Assembly (NCBI RefSeq): GCF_027111315.2
Contig: NZ_CP114289.2
Coordinates: forward strand, 4,216,001 to 4,280,000
From: Flavobacterium limnophilum
GTDB lineage: Bacteria > Bacteroidota > Bacteroidia > Flavobacteriales > Flavobacteriaceae
DNA length: 64,000 nucleotides
Direction: 5' to 3'
Positions 16,493-28,894 of the stretch are shown piece by piece. The first letter of the stretch is position 1. Each line of letters begins with the position of its first letter. The position numbers and the translations under genes were made by a program. The notes below the pieces were generated by a model. It ran no database searches. It was not told the DNA's origin and saw only the letters and a list, made by a program, of their open reading frames with translations.

Positions 16493-17623
16493 ATGAAAAA
16501 TACAATGAAATATCTCTTTTTTGGAATTGCAACTTTGCTAATAGCAAGTTGCGCCACCAAATTCAAAAAAAGAGAAATCAACGAAACCGTAATGCAGGAG
16601 ATTTACAATGAAATCAAAACGCCTTATAAATACGGTTTGGTTATGGTGCCAACGGACAACTCCTATAAAATGGATTGTCCGAGCGTTTTCAGAAAAGACG
16701 GAAAATGGTTTATGACCTATTTGATTTATGATGGAAGAGGTTACGAAACCTGGCTGGCCGAAAGCGACGATTTATTGCATTGGAAACATTTAGGAAAAGT
16801 AATGTCTTTTTCGGAAAACGAGAAGCATTGGGACGTGAACCAAAAAGCGGGATACATTTCGTTGCAAGATCCAACTTGGGGCGGAAGCTACGAATGGGAA
16901 AAATATGATGACAAATACTGGATGAGTTATTTTGGTGGAGACAGCAAAGGTTACGAAGCCGGAATATTGTCAATTGGAATGGCTTATACCAAGGAATCTC
17001 CAACCAAAGCTCATGAATTTCAAAGATTAGAAAATCCAGTTCTAACACCAAAAGACAAAGATGTAAGTTGGTGGGATAACAGCACGATGTACAAAAACAG
17101 TGTCATTCGTGACAAAGATAAATTGACGGGGCATAATTTTGTGATGTATTACAATGCCCGTGGCGACAGTTTGAAACCTGCTAAAGGTGCAGAAAGAATA
17201 GGGATGGCGGTTTCAAATGATATGAAAACCTGGAAACGTTTCGGGAAAAATCCGGTGCTAAATAACCATAAAGGAATCACAGGTGATGCTTACATCCAAA
17301 GAATCAATGATACTTGGGTGATGTTTTATTTCGGAGCTTTTTGGAGAGATTGGAATCAGGGAGCTTTCAACCGTTTTGCCGTGTCGAACGATTTAATTCA
17401 TTGGAACGATTGGAAAGGCGACAATTTAATTCAGTCATCAGAACCGTATGACAATATGTTTGCACACAAATCATTCGTGGTAAAACACAATGGCGTGGTT
17501 TATCATTTCTATTGTGCAGTAAACAAAGCAGAACAAAGAGGAATTGCAGTAGCAACTTCCAAGGATTTAGGTAAAAGCGAAATAAATTTTGTGGCACCAC
17601 CAGAGAAAAAAGAGAAGAAGTAA
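16493..17623 (+). CDS. Beta-propeller glycoside hydrolase lipoprotein (GH43/GH32-clan-like)
   Basis: This 376-residue lipoprotein has lipobox IASC with Cys20 as the lipidated residue. No acidic cluster follows the Cys, so it may face the periplasm. The body shows five-bladed propeller phrases (MDCPSVFRKDGKWFMTYLIYDGRG, SDDLLHWKHLGK, ISLQDPTWGGSYEWEKYDDKYWMSYFGG). DCPSVF supplies an Asp at the position where GH43-like enzymes carry an active-site Asp. It is distinct from the upstream propeller protein and shorter. Linkage specificity cannot be read from the sequence; arabinose or galactose removal is a reasonable guess within a pectin locus. Confidence 0.75.
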   Translation: MKNTMKYLFFGIATLLIASCATKFKKREINETVMQEIYNEIKTPYKYGLVMVPTDNSYKMDCPSVFRKDGKWFMTYLIYDGRGYETWLAESDDLLHWKHLGKVMSFSENEKHWDVNQKAGYISLQDPTWGGSYEWEKYDDKYWMSYFGGDSKGYEAGILSIGMAYTKESPTKAHEFQRLENPVLTPKDKDVSWWDNSTMYKNSVIRDKDKLTGHNFVMYYNARGDSLKPAKGAERIGMAVSNDMKTWKRFGKNPVLNNHKGITGDAYIQRINDTWVMFYFGAFWRDWNQGAFNRFAVSNDLIHWNDWKGDNLIQSSEPYDNMFAHKSFVVKHNGVVYHFYCAVNKAEQRGIAVATSKDLGKSEINFVAPPEKKEKK

Positions 17624-17652
17624 GTATTAAGAATTAAGACGTTGGAAGTTTT

Positions 17653-17694
17653 CCAGTTTCGACTCCCTCTCCTTTGGAGAGGGTCGGGGTGAGG
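17653..17694 (+). repeat. 42-base GAGAGGG hairpin repeat, copy 2 of 6
   Basis: It is the same unit as at 9701 with two changes (TTTCGACTCC, and GGTCGGGG in place of GCTGGGG). The hairpin CCCTCTCCTTTGGAGAGGG is intact. It ends 27 bases before the GH2 ATG, in the same orientation as the gene. Confidence 0.9.
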
Positions 17695-17709
17695 TTTTTA
17701 TAAGTATAA

Positions 17710-21084
<3,375 letters not shown>

Positions 21085-21098
21085 TTTTTATAAGTACA

Positions 21099-21170
21099 GT
21101 TTGTCATTCCGTACGAATCTCTGCAACTGGAGCAACTAACGTGAGATTCCTTCGGAATGACAAAGCAAAC
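21099..21170 (+). repeat. GTCATTCCG dispersed palindromic repeat, copy 1 of 2
   Basis: The element opens with GTTTGTCATTCCGTA and closes with CGGAATGACAAAG. Its ends pair, and its middle shares GAGCAACTAACGTGAGATT with the copy at 63492. It lies between GH2 and GH106 and ends 17 bases before the GH106 start. Confidence 0.8.
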
Positions 21171-21187
21171 GGATAATAACAACAATA

Positions 21188-24100
21188 ATGTTCAACAAAA
21201 AAAACTTCTTTTTTATATTACTCCTCGCGGGTTTCGTTTCCGCACAGGAAGTTCCTAAAAAAGAAACAACGGAGTTTTCCACCATCGCATCCTCAAGACC
21301 TTGGGTGTATTGGTATTGGATGCAAAGTGCGTATTCAAAAGAAGGCATCACCGCCGATTTGGAAGCGATGAAACAAGCCGGAATTGGAGGTGCTTATTTG
21401 ATGACGATTAAAGGTCCGGCAAATCCGCCGTTAATGAATCCTCCCGTTTTACAATTAAGTCCAGAATTTTGGAATTTGGTGCATTGGGCATTAACCGAAG
21501 CAGACCGATTGGGCGTGAAAATTGCGTTCCATCCCGCCGATGGTTTTGCCGTAGCCGGAGGGCCTTGGATAACTCCCGAAATGTCGATGCAAAAAGTCGT
21601 TTGGGCGGACACTTTCGTGAATGGTGGAGCTAAAATTCAAACGAAATTACCGGTTCCAAATCATTACAAAGATTATTATAAAGATATTGCCACTTTTGCC
21701 ATTCCGGTAAAGGAAAGTTACGTTACATCAAATCAAAACCGTCCAAAAATCACTTCTACTTTAGCCGATTTTGACGCTTCTTTTTTAAGTGATTCCAATA
21801 AAGATGATCAATTTCGATTAAAGGAAAAAGGATGGATCCAGTATGAATTTGACCAGCCATTTCTATGCAAATCGATTCAAATAGAAACCAAAGGCAACAA
21901 TTTTCAAGCGCATCGTTTACTAATTGAGGTAAGTGATGATGGTGTGAATTTCAAAAGCCTCGGTCGATTGTCCACGCCACGCCAAGGCTGGCAAGATACA
22001 GATGCGTTTTACACCCATAGCATCGTTCCAACAAAAGCCAAATATTTCCGCTTTGTTTACAATCCCGAAGGAACAGAACCGGGAGCAGAAGATTTGGATC
22101 CTGCCAAATGGAATCAGGGATTGAAAGTAGCCAAAATATATTTGTCGAATGAACCGCTGATTGACAATTACCAAGGAAAATCAGGTGCGATTTGGCGTTT
22201 GAGTCCACAAACATCTGAAGAACAAATTGGAAAATCGGATTGTGTTGACCAATCAAAAATGATTAATATCTCCAAATTTGTCGATGCCAACGGTACGCTG
22301 TCTTGGCTTTCGCCAAAAGGGAAATGGAGGATTATTCGAATGGGATACACTTCTACTGGTCACGAAAATGCTACCGCTGGCGCAGCAAGAGGGTTGGAAG
22401 TGGATAAATTCAATGCCGAAGCCGTTCGTTTTCAACTGGACCATTGGTTTGGCGAAATGCTACGAACTGCAGGGCCTGAATTGGCATCCAAAGTAGTCAA
22501 GATCTTGCATATGGACAGTTGGGAATGTGGAAGTCAAAACTGGTCGCCTGTTTTTCAGGAGGAATTTAAAAAGCGCAGAGGTTATGATTTGGTAGATTAT
22601 TTGCCTGTTATGGCGGGAATTCCTTTAAATGATATTGAAACTTCCGAAAAAGTATTGTACGATGTGCGCAAAACGATTTCAGAATTGATTGTCGATAATT
22701 TCTTTGGCACTTTGGCGGATGAAGCCAAAAAAGCCAACGTAAAATTCAGTTCCGAAAATGTGGCGCCAACGATGATGAGTGACGGACTTTTGCATTTCAA
22801 GCACATCGATTATCCGAGTGGTGAATTTTGGCTGAAAAGTCCAACCCACGACAAACCCAATGATATGCTTGATGCGATTTCGGGTGGACATATTTACGGA
22901 AAAGACATTATTCAGGCGGAAGCTTTCACGGAGTTGAAAATGGATTGGGATGAACATCCCGGAAATTTGAAAACTTTGGCCGACAGAAATTACGCAATCG
23001 GAATCAACCGATTTTTCTATCACGTTTTTGTACACAATCCTTGGACGGACAGAAAACCCGGTCTGACTTTGGACGGAGTTGGTTCTTATTTTCAAAGAGA
23101 CCAAACATGGTGGAAACCCGGAAAAGCTTGGGTAGATTATTGCCAGCGAGTGCAGTTTCAATTGCAAAAAGGAAAACCGGTTATTGATTTGGCAGTCTTT
23201 ATTGGCGAAGATTTGCCGTCGCGTTCGGTTCTCCCCGATCGATTGGTGCCTTTTATTCCGAATGTTTTTGGGAAGGAACGTTTGGAAAGTGAAGCTATTC
23301 GGTTAAAAAATGAAGGTCAGCCCAGCATTAAAATGCCGAAAGAAGTAAGTTCAACTAAAAATTCAACGGATTTATCACAATGGGTTAATGCAATGAATGG
23401 TTACCAATACGATTCTTTCAATGCGGATGTGTTGTTGAATAATGCCAAAGTCGAAAACGGAAAAGTGGTTTTCAGCAATAGCATAGAATATGGTGCTTTA
23501 TTGTTTCCGGGAAGTCACAAAATGGCGCCGAACAAAATGATTTCTTTGGCTTCAGCAGAAAAAATATTGGAATTGATAAAAGAAGGAGCGACAGTTTTTA
23601 TTGATGAAAAACCAAATTTACAACCGGGAATGCAATCAGAAGCAGAACATAAAAAGTGGCAGAATGTAGTTGGGGAAATTTGGAACAATTCAAATTCATC
23701 AACCTGGAAAATTGGAAAAGGAACTATAATTAAACTGCCTTATTTAGGAAATGATTTTGCTTCCATCGGAATCGAGCAAGATGTTTATTTTCCTAAATTA
23801 AACAGAGCCGATTCAGAAACAATCGCTTGGACACACCGAAAATCAGAAACCGAAGATGTTTATTTCTTGACTAATCAAAAAGAACAAAAAAGACAATTTG
23901 AAGCTTCGTTTCGTGTTACTGGAAAAATTCCCCAATGGTATAATCCTGTAAATGATAAAACTACAACTTTAGCCAATTGGAAGATGGAGAACGGAAGAAC
24001 AATTGTTTCGATAAATTTAGAGGCAAATGAATCCGGTTTTGTAATTTTTAAAGACCAAACAAAAGAAGTTCTGGCTCAAGGTTATCAAAAAGGTATAGAA

Positions 24101-24586
24101 TTTGAGAGTGTCCAGACTTTAGATGAAAACTGGGAATTGCAATTTGATCCAGAATTCAAAGGCCCAAAAGAAGTGGTTAAAACGAACAAACTTTTCGATT
24201 GGAGTACTTCTACAAACGATCAAATTAAATATTATTCGGGAACGGTTATTTATAAAAAGGATTTTGTCTGGAAAGGAAATAACAAAGATAAAATCTGGCT
24301 CGATTTAGGGACAATTGCCAATATTGCTGAAGTAAGCATCAACGGAAAAGACTGCGGAACTCTTTGGACTTTTCCTTATAAAGTGGCTATTTCGGAGGCA
24401 TTAAAAAAAGGTAAAAATACGATTGAAATTAAAGTAACCAATACTTGGGCAAACCGATTAATTGGTGATGAAAAATTACCAAAAGAACAAAGATTAACTT
24501 GGACAACCGCTCCTTTTAGATTGGAAGGAGAACCATTGCTAAAAGCGGGATTGTTGGGGCCGGTTGTAATTGTAAAAGAAAAATAG
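21188..24586 (+). CDS. GH106 alpha-L-rhamnosidase
   Basis: The 1132-residue secreted protein (signal peptide ending at VSAQ) opens with SSRPWVYWYWMQSAYSKEGI. A barrel segment follows with GIGGAYLMTIKGP and KIAFHPADGFAVAGGPW. This is the recognisable start of GH106, and the overall length of about 1100 residues is normal for the family. A carbohydrate-binding-like jelly-roll is inserted at about 200-320, and GH2-like beta domains end the protein (LDLGTIANIAEVSINGKDCGTLW, about 1035-1060). GH106 removes alpha-L-rhamnose by inversion, including from rhamnogalacturonan II and RG-I. Repeats occupy both flanking junctions. Confidence 0.88.
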   Translation: MFNKKNFFFILLLAGFVSAQEVPKKETTEFSTIASSRPWVYWYWMQSAYSKEGITADLEAMKQAGIGGAYLMTIKGPANPPLMNPPVLQLSPEFWNLVHWALTEADRLGVKIAFHPADGFAVAGGPWITPEMSMQKVVWADTFVNGGAKIQTKLPVPNHYKDYYKDIATFAIPVKESYVTSNQNRPKITSTLADFDASFLSDSNKDDQFRLKEKGWIQYEFDQPFLCKSIQIETKGNNFQAHRLLIEVSDDGVNFKSLGRLSTPRQGWQDTDAFYTHSIVPTKAKYFRFVYNPEGTEPGAEDLDPAKWNQGLKVAKIYLSNEPLIDNYQGKSGAIWRLSPQTSEEQIGKSDCVDQSKMINISKFVDANGTLSWLSPKGKWRIIRMGYTSTGHENATAGAARGLEVDKFNAEAVRFQLDHWFGEMLRTAGPELASKVVKILHMDSWECGSQNWSPVFQEEFKKRRGYDLVDYLPVMAGIPLNDIETSEKVLYDVRKTISELIVDNFFGTLADEAKKANVKFSSENVAPTMMSDGLLHFKHIDYPSGEFWLKSPTHDKPNDMLDAISGGHIYGKDIIQAEAFTELKMDWDEHPGNLKTLADRNYAIGINRFFYHVFVHNPWTDRKPGLTLDGVGSYFQRDQTWWKPGKAWVDYCQRVQFQLQKGKPVIDLAVFIGEDLPSRSVLPDRLVPFIPNVFGKERLESEAIRLKNEGQPSIKMPKEVSSTKNSTDLSQWVNAMNGYQYDSFNADVLLNNAKVENGKVVFSNSIEYGALLFPGSHKMAPNKMISLASAEKILELIKEGATVFIDEKPNLQPGMQSEAEHKKWQNVVGEIWNNSNSSTWKIGKGTIIKLPYLGNDFASIGIEQDVYFPKLNRADSETIAWTHRKSETEDVYFLTNQKEQKRQFEASFRVTGKIPQWYNPVNDKTTTLANWKMENGRTIVSINLEANESGFVIFKDQTKEVLAQGYQKGIEFESVQTLDENWELQFDPEFKGPKEVVKTNKLFDWSTSTNDQIKYYSGTVIYKKDFVWKGNNKDKIWLDLGTIANIAEVSINGKDCGTLWTFPYKVAISEALKKGKNTIEIKVTNTWANRLIGDEKLPKEQRLTWTTAPFRLEGEPLLKAGLLGPVVIVKEK

Positions 24587-24594
24587 TTTTATCT

Positions 24595-24746
24595 GAATTG
24601 CCTCCAGCTTTAGCTGAATTGCCTCCAGCTTTAGCTGGAGGGGTACATAATAATTGTATTTGTTGGCTTTAGCCAAATAACTATAAATTTTGGCTATAGC
24701 CAATTGCACATAATTTAAAACCCTCCAGCTAAAGCTGGAGGCAATT
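24595..24746 (+). repeat. Mirror-hairpin (BIME-like) element, copy B of 4, with duplicated first arm
   Basis: It has the same H1-H2...H2'-H1' plan as copy A. The first arm GAATTGCCTCCAGCTTTAGCT occurs twice in direct tandem (24595 and 24616), the first time truncated. H2' has one change (TTTTGGCTATAGCCAA). It starts nine bases after the GH106 stop. Confidence 0.92.
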
Positions 24747-24785
24747 GAAAAAGCAGAAAACATAGATTAAAATAAAAAAGAAGAA

Positions 24786-26219
24786 ATGAAAATAATAAGA
24801 CACATTTTTATAGTCATTGCAATGCTTTTAACAAGCTTTCAAATCAGTGCCAAAATCAAATTGCCGGCTTTGTTTTCGGATAATATGATGCTACAGCAAA
24901 AGTCCAATGCGCCAATGTGGGGTTGGGCTTCAATCAATGCAAATGTTACAATAAAAACATCTTGGAACGCAAAAATCTACAAAGTAAAAGCAGACAATTT
25001 AGGAAAATGGAAAACTGAATTGCAGACACCATCTTTTGGCGGGCCATTTACCATTGAAGTTTCGGAAGGAAGCGAAAAAGTAGTCGTAAAAAACGTTTTG
25101 ATTGGTGAAGTTTGGCTGTGTTCCGGTCAGTCGAATATGGAAATGCCCTTGAAAGGATTTCAAGGTCAACCCGTAAAAAACGGCAATGAAACCATTGTAA
25201 GATCAACAAATAATAACATCCGCTTAATTACGGTTCCACGCACTACTGTTTTAGAACCTAAAGATGATTTTGAAGGAAAATGGGAAACAGCTTCTCCAAA
25301 ATCAACGGCAAATTTTAGTGCAACGGCTTGGTATTTTGGTTCGCTTTTACAAGATGTTTTAAATGTTCCGGTGGGATTGATTCACGTTTCGTACGGCGGT
25401 TCGAGTATGGAAGCTTGGATGAATCAAGAAATGCTCAAAGACTTTGCAACTGCCAAAATTCCAACAACAAAAGAAGAACTGGCCAAAGATCCAAATCGTG
25501 TTCCGACGACTTTATTTAATGGGATGCTGTCGCCCGTTATTGGTTACGGAATCAAAGGCTGTATCTGGTATCAAGGAGAATCGAATTACGAGAGAGCTTC
25601 GGAATATACGGCTTTGATGAAAAAGATGGTGAGCAGTTGGAGAGGCTTGTGGAAACAAGGCGATTTTCCGTTTTACTATGCCCAAATCGCCCCGTTTAAT
25701 TATGCCCAATTTCATCCAAAAGATTATTTGGAGAAATACAATTCTGCTTATTTGAGAGAAGCGCAATTGAAAGCATCAAAGGAAATTCCGAATTCGGGAA
25801 TGGCGGTTTTGATGGATGTTGGCGAAGAAAATAATATCCACCCAATGGACAAGGAAAAAGGTGGAAACCGATTGGCGTTTCAGGCTTTGGCGAAAACCTA
25901 CGGTATCGAAGGCTTTGAATTTGAAAGCCCAAAATACAAATCGATGGAAATAAAAGACAATGCGGTAACGGTTTCTTTTGACAATGTTGAAAACGGAATT
26001 ACATCCTACGATGCAGCAGTTTTAGGTTTTGAATTGGCAGGAGAAGATAAGATTTTCTATCCAGCCAAAACGGTTGTTCGCAGAAAATCGGTGGTTTTGA
26101 CTTCGGATAAAGTTGCCAAGCCAGTAGCGATTCGTTATTTGTTCAAAGATTTTGCAAAAGCAGAATTGTTTAGTGGGGGCGGTTTGCCGGTTTCATCTTT
26201 CAGGACGGATGATTGGTAA
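24786..26219 (+). CDS. Sialate O-acetylesterase-type (SASA domain) carbohydrate esterase
   Basis: This 477-residue secreted protein (signal peptide ending at ISAK) has the SASA/SGNH motifs LCSGQSNMEMP, with Ser116 as the predicted nucleophile, YQGESN in block V, and a C-terminal H-containing block (NIHPMDKEKGGNRLA). Family members remove acetyl groups from sialic acids but, in plant-polysaccharide loci, more often from acetylated hemicellulose or pectin sugars. An N-terminal Ig-like domain (about 20-100) is typical. The gene is bracketed on both sides by mirror-hairpin elements (copies B and C), so it looks like a cassette between repeats. Confidence 0.9.
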   Translation: MKIIRHIFIVIAMLLTSFQISAKIKLPALFSDNMMLQQKSNAPMWGWASINANVTIKTSWNAKIYKVKADNLGKWKTELQTPSFGGPFTIEVSEGSEKVVVKNVLIGEVWLCSGQSNMEMPLKGFQGQPVKNGNETIVRSTNNNIRLITVPRTTVLEPKDDFEGKWETASPKSTANFSATAWYFGSLLQDVLNVPVGLIHVSYGGSSMEAWMNQEMLKDFATAKIPTTKEELAKDPNRVPTTLFNGMLSPVIGYGIKGCIWYQGESNYERASEYTALMKKMVSSWRGLWKQGDFPFYYAQIAPFNYAQFHPKDYLEKYNSAYLREAQLKASKEIPNSGMAVLMDVGEENNIHPMDKEKGGNRLAFQALAKTYGIEGFEFESPKYKSMEIKDNAVTVSFDNVENGITSYDAAVLGFELAGEDKIFYPAKTVVRRKSVVLTSDKVAKPVAIRYLFKDFAKAELFSGGGLPVSSFRTDDW

Positions 26220-26225
26220 TTTTAT

Positions 26226-26356
26226 GAATTGCCTCCAGCTTTAGCTGGAGGGAACAAAAATGACAGCATTTATTGGCTTTAGCCAAAATTTATAGTTATT
26301 TGGCTAAAGCCAATTGAACATAATTTTAATCCCTCCAGCTAAAGCTGGAGGCAATT
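26226..26356 (+). repeat. Mirror-hairpin (BIME-like) element, copy C of 4
   Basis: This 131-base unit has the same four-hairpin plan as copy A. It starts six bases after the SASA stop and ends 12 bases before the next ATG. It is the most complete inner pair (TTGGCTTTAGCCAA and TTGGCTAAAGCCAA). Confidence 0.92.
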
Positions 26357-26368
26357 GAAAAGATTGTA

Positions 26369-28699
26369 ATGAAAAACACAATAATCTTATTTTTTCTATT
26401 CGTAACGCTTTCCGCTAAAGCGCAACTTCCCGTGCTCGAAAATTACAATCCAATTTGGACTACTCAAAGCAACAATTCATCCGAATCGATGCCTTTGGGT
26501 GGCGGTGATATTGGGGCGAATGTCTGGGTAGAAAAAGGCGATTTGTATTTTTATTTTTCTCGTAGCGGAACTTTCGACGAACACAATACTTTATTGAAAT
26601 TGGGTCGTGTAAAAGTGAGTTTAACTCCCAATCCGTTTGTAGATAATGAGGGCTTTCACCAAGAATTGGTTTTGAAAGACGGATACATTTCGATTGCTCA
26701 AAAGGATGTGAAAATCAAGCTTTGGGTCGATGTTTTCAAGCCGATAATCCATTTGGATTTAGAAAGCGAAAACCCGCTGCAAATGACGGCTTCTTATGAA
26801 AGTTGGCGACATAAAAACAGAGAGTCAAAAGGAAAAGCGAATAATGCCAATTCCTATAAATGGGCTCCGCAGGGAGAAATTATTACTTTTAAAGATTCGA
26901 TTGCTTTTAAAAACAATGGAGTTCAATTTTATCATAGGAACCGAGAAAATACCGTTTTTGACGTTGCGGTAAAACAGCAAAAAATGGAATCGGTTGAAGA
27001 TGAAATGATGAATCCGATTGTGGATTTGACGTTCGGCGGATTTATGAAAGGTGACAATCTCATACCGGTCGGTAATTATCTTGGAAAATATCAGGATACG
27101 GATTTCAGGGGATTCAGTCTTTCAAGCATAAAACCTTCCAAGAAACAGTCGGTAGAGATTTATTTAAACACGAGCCAATTTGATTTTAATACTTGGAATA
27201 ACGGTTTGAAAATTTTGATTGCTGCAAATAAGAGTAGAGCAAAGCAAGCAGAAAAAAATACGATGGTTTGGTGGAATGAATTTTGGAATCGCAGTTTTAT
27301 TTATACCCAAGAAAGCAATGTTTCGGCAAAAGATTCAGTGTATCAAATCGGGCAGAATTACCAATTGTTTCGCTATATGCTCGGTTGCAATGCTTATGGA
27401 AAATATCCAACGAAATTCAATGGTGGTTTGTTTACAGTTGATCCTGTTTTTACCAATCCCGATTTGAATTTTACACCTGATTTCAGGAATTGGGGAGGCG
27501 GGACAATGACGGCCCAAAACCAGCGATTGGTTTATTTTCCAATGGTGAAAAGCGGTGATTTTGATATGATGAAATCGCAATTGGATTATTATTTGAGCTT
27601 GCAAAAAAATGCCGAATTGCGTTCGAAAGTCTATTGGAAACACGGTGGGGCATCATTTACGGAGCAATTGGAAAATTTTGGTTTACCCAATCCTGCCGAA
27701 TACGAATGGAAGCGCCCTGCCGATTATGACCCCGGAATGGAATACAACGCTTGGCTCGAATACGAATGGGACACGGTTTTCGAGTTTTGTCAAATGATGT
27801 TGCAACAGAAAGAATACGCGGGCGAAGACATCTCGAAATACAATCAATTTATCATCAGCTGTCTTCGTTTTTTCGATGAACATTACCAATATTTAGCAAA
27901 ACAAAGAGGTCGAAAAGCCTTGGATGGAAACGGTCATTTGATTCTTTTTCCGGGTTCGGGAGCTGAAACCTATAAAATGGCGTATAATTCGAACAGTACC
28001 ATTTCTGCTTTGCAAGTAATTACGGAAAAGCTTTTGAATCTTTCCGAAAAGGAATTATCGAAAGAAGATCTAGTGTATTTGAAGGCTTTTCAAACCCGAA
28101 TTCCGCCTTTGAATTTTGGCCAGATAGAAAATCATAAAGTTTTAGTTCCTGCAAAATCTTGGGAAAGAATCAATAATACTGAAGTCCCGCAGTTGTATCC
28201 TGTGTATCCTTGGGGAATTTACGGCATCGGAAAACCTGATTTGCAAACGGCTTTGAATACTTGGAAATACGATACCGATGCGATAAAATTCCGTAGTCAT
28301 ATTGGTTGGAAACAGGATAATATTTTTGCGGCTCGTTTGGGGTTGACCAATGAAGCGGCGAAATACAATTTGTTGAAAATGGCCAATTCCGACCGACGAT
28401 TTCCAGCCTTTTGGGGGCCGGGTTATGATTGGGTTCCCGACCACAATTGGGGAGGAAGCGGGATGATTGGTATGCAAGAAATGCTTTTGCAGGAAGCGAA
28501 TGGAAAAATTTATCTTTTCCCGGCTTGGCCAAAAGACTGGAATGTGCATTTCAAATTGCACGTCAAACAAAACACGACGGTTGAGGTGGAACTCGTAAAC
28601 GGCAAATTGAAAGTTTTAAACGTAATTCCCGAAGAACGGAAAAAAGATATTATAAGCCTGCTTGGCAAATCAGAAGCAGAAAAAATCAAATTAAATTAG
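26369..28699 (+). CDS. DUF5703-type secreted protein with (alpha/alpha)6 barrel
   Basis: The 776-residue protein has a signal peptide ending at AKAQ. The N-terminal beta region contains MPLGGGDIGANVWVEKGDLYFYFSRSGTF, which resembles the 'lovely pattern' PLGNGRLGAM of GH95/GH65-clan enzymes and which I recall as DUF5703. The C-terminal half (about 290-700) is alpha-helical, compatible with a six-hairpin barrel, and includes HGGASFTEQ and FWGPGYDWVPDHNWGGSGM. No activity is known to me for this group; a debranching glycosidase role is inferred from fold and context. It is followed by a long perfect hairpin at 28741. Confidence 0.75.
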   Translation: MKNTIILFFLFVTLSAKAQLPVLENYNPIWTTQSNNSSESMPLGGGDIGANVWVEKGDLYFYFSRSGTFDEHNTLLKLGRVKVSLTPNPFVDNEGFHQELVLKDGYISIAQKDVKIKLWVDVFKPIIHLDLESENPLQMTASYESWRHKNRESKGKANNANSYKWAPQGEIITFKDSIAFKNNGVQFYHRNRENTVFDVAVKQQKMESVEDEMMNPIVDLTFGGFMKGDNLIPVGNYLGKYQDTDFRGFSLSSIKPSKKQSVEIYLNTSQFDFNTWNNGLKILIAANKSRAKQAEKNTMVWWNEFWNRSFIYTQESNVSAKDSVYQIGQNYQLFRYMLGCNAYGKYPTKFNGGLFTVDPVFTNPDLNFTPDFRNWGGGTMTAQNQRLVYFPMVKSGDFDMMKSQLDYYLSLQKNAELRSKVYWKHGGASFTEQLENFGLPNPAEYEWKRPADYDPGMEYNAWLEYEWDTVFEFCQMMLQQKEYAGEDISKYNQFIISCLRFFDEHYQYLAKQRGRKALDGNGHLILFPGSGAETYKMAYNSNSTISALQVITEKLLNLSEKELSKEDLVYLKAFQTRIPPLNFGQIENHKVLVPAKSWERINNTEVPQLYPVYPWGIYGIGKPDLQTALNTWKYDTDAIKFRSHIGWKQDNIFAARLGLTNEAAKYNLLKMANSDRRFPAFWGPGYDWVPDHNWGGSGMIGMQEMLLQEANGKIYLFPAWPKDWNVHFKLHVKQNTTVEVELVNGKLKVLNVIPEERKKDIISLLGKSEAEKIKLN

Positions 28700-28740
28700 G
28701 TTTGCCATTTTTGTGTGGTTAGACCAATAAAAAAAATAAA

Positions 28741-28794
28741 CCATTAAGAAAATTAAGGTTCATTAAGGCTTAATTCTCTTAATTTTCTTAATGG
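28741..28794 (+). terminator. Long perfect hairpin after the DUF5703 gene
   Basis: CCATTAAGAAAATTAAG (28741-28757) pairs without mismatch with CTTAATTTTCTTAATGG (28778-28794) across a 20-base loop. No T tract follows (TAAAAAAAC), so it may be an mRNA-stabilising or dispersed repeat and not a true terminator. Confidence 0.5.
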
Positions 28795-28812
28795 TAAAAA
28801 AACAACACTGTT

Positions 28813-28854
28813 CCAGTTTCGGCTCCCTCTCCTTTGGAGAGGGCTGGGGTGAGG
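28813..28854 (+). repeat. 42-base GAGAGGG hairpin repeat, copy 3 of 6
   Basis: This is an intact consensus copy (CCAGTTTCGG, hairpin CCCTCTCCTTTGGAGAGGG, CTGGGGTGAGG), co-directional with the next gene. It ends 40 bases before the PL1 ATG at 28895. Confidence 0.92.
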
Positions 28855-28894
28855 TTCAATAGTAATAGAGAAAAAATAAATTTAAAATAAAAAG

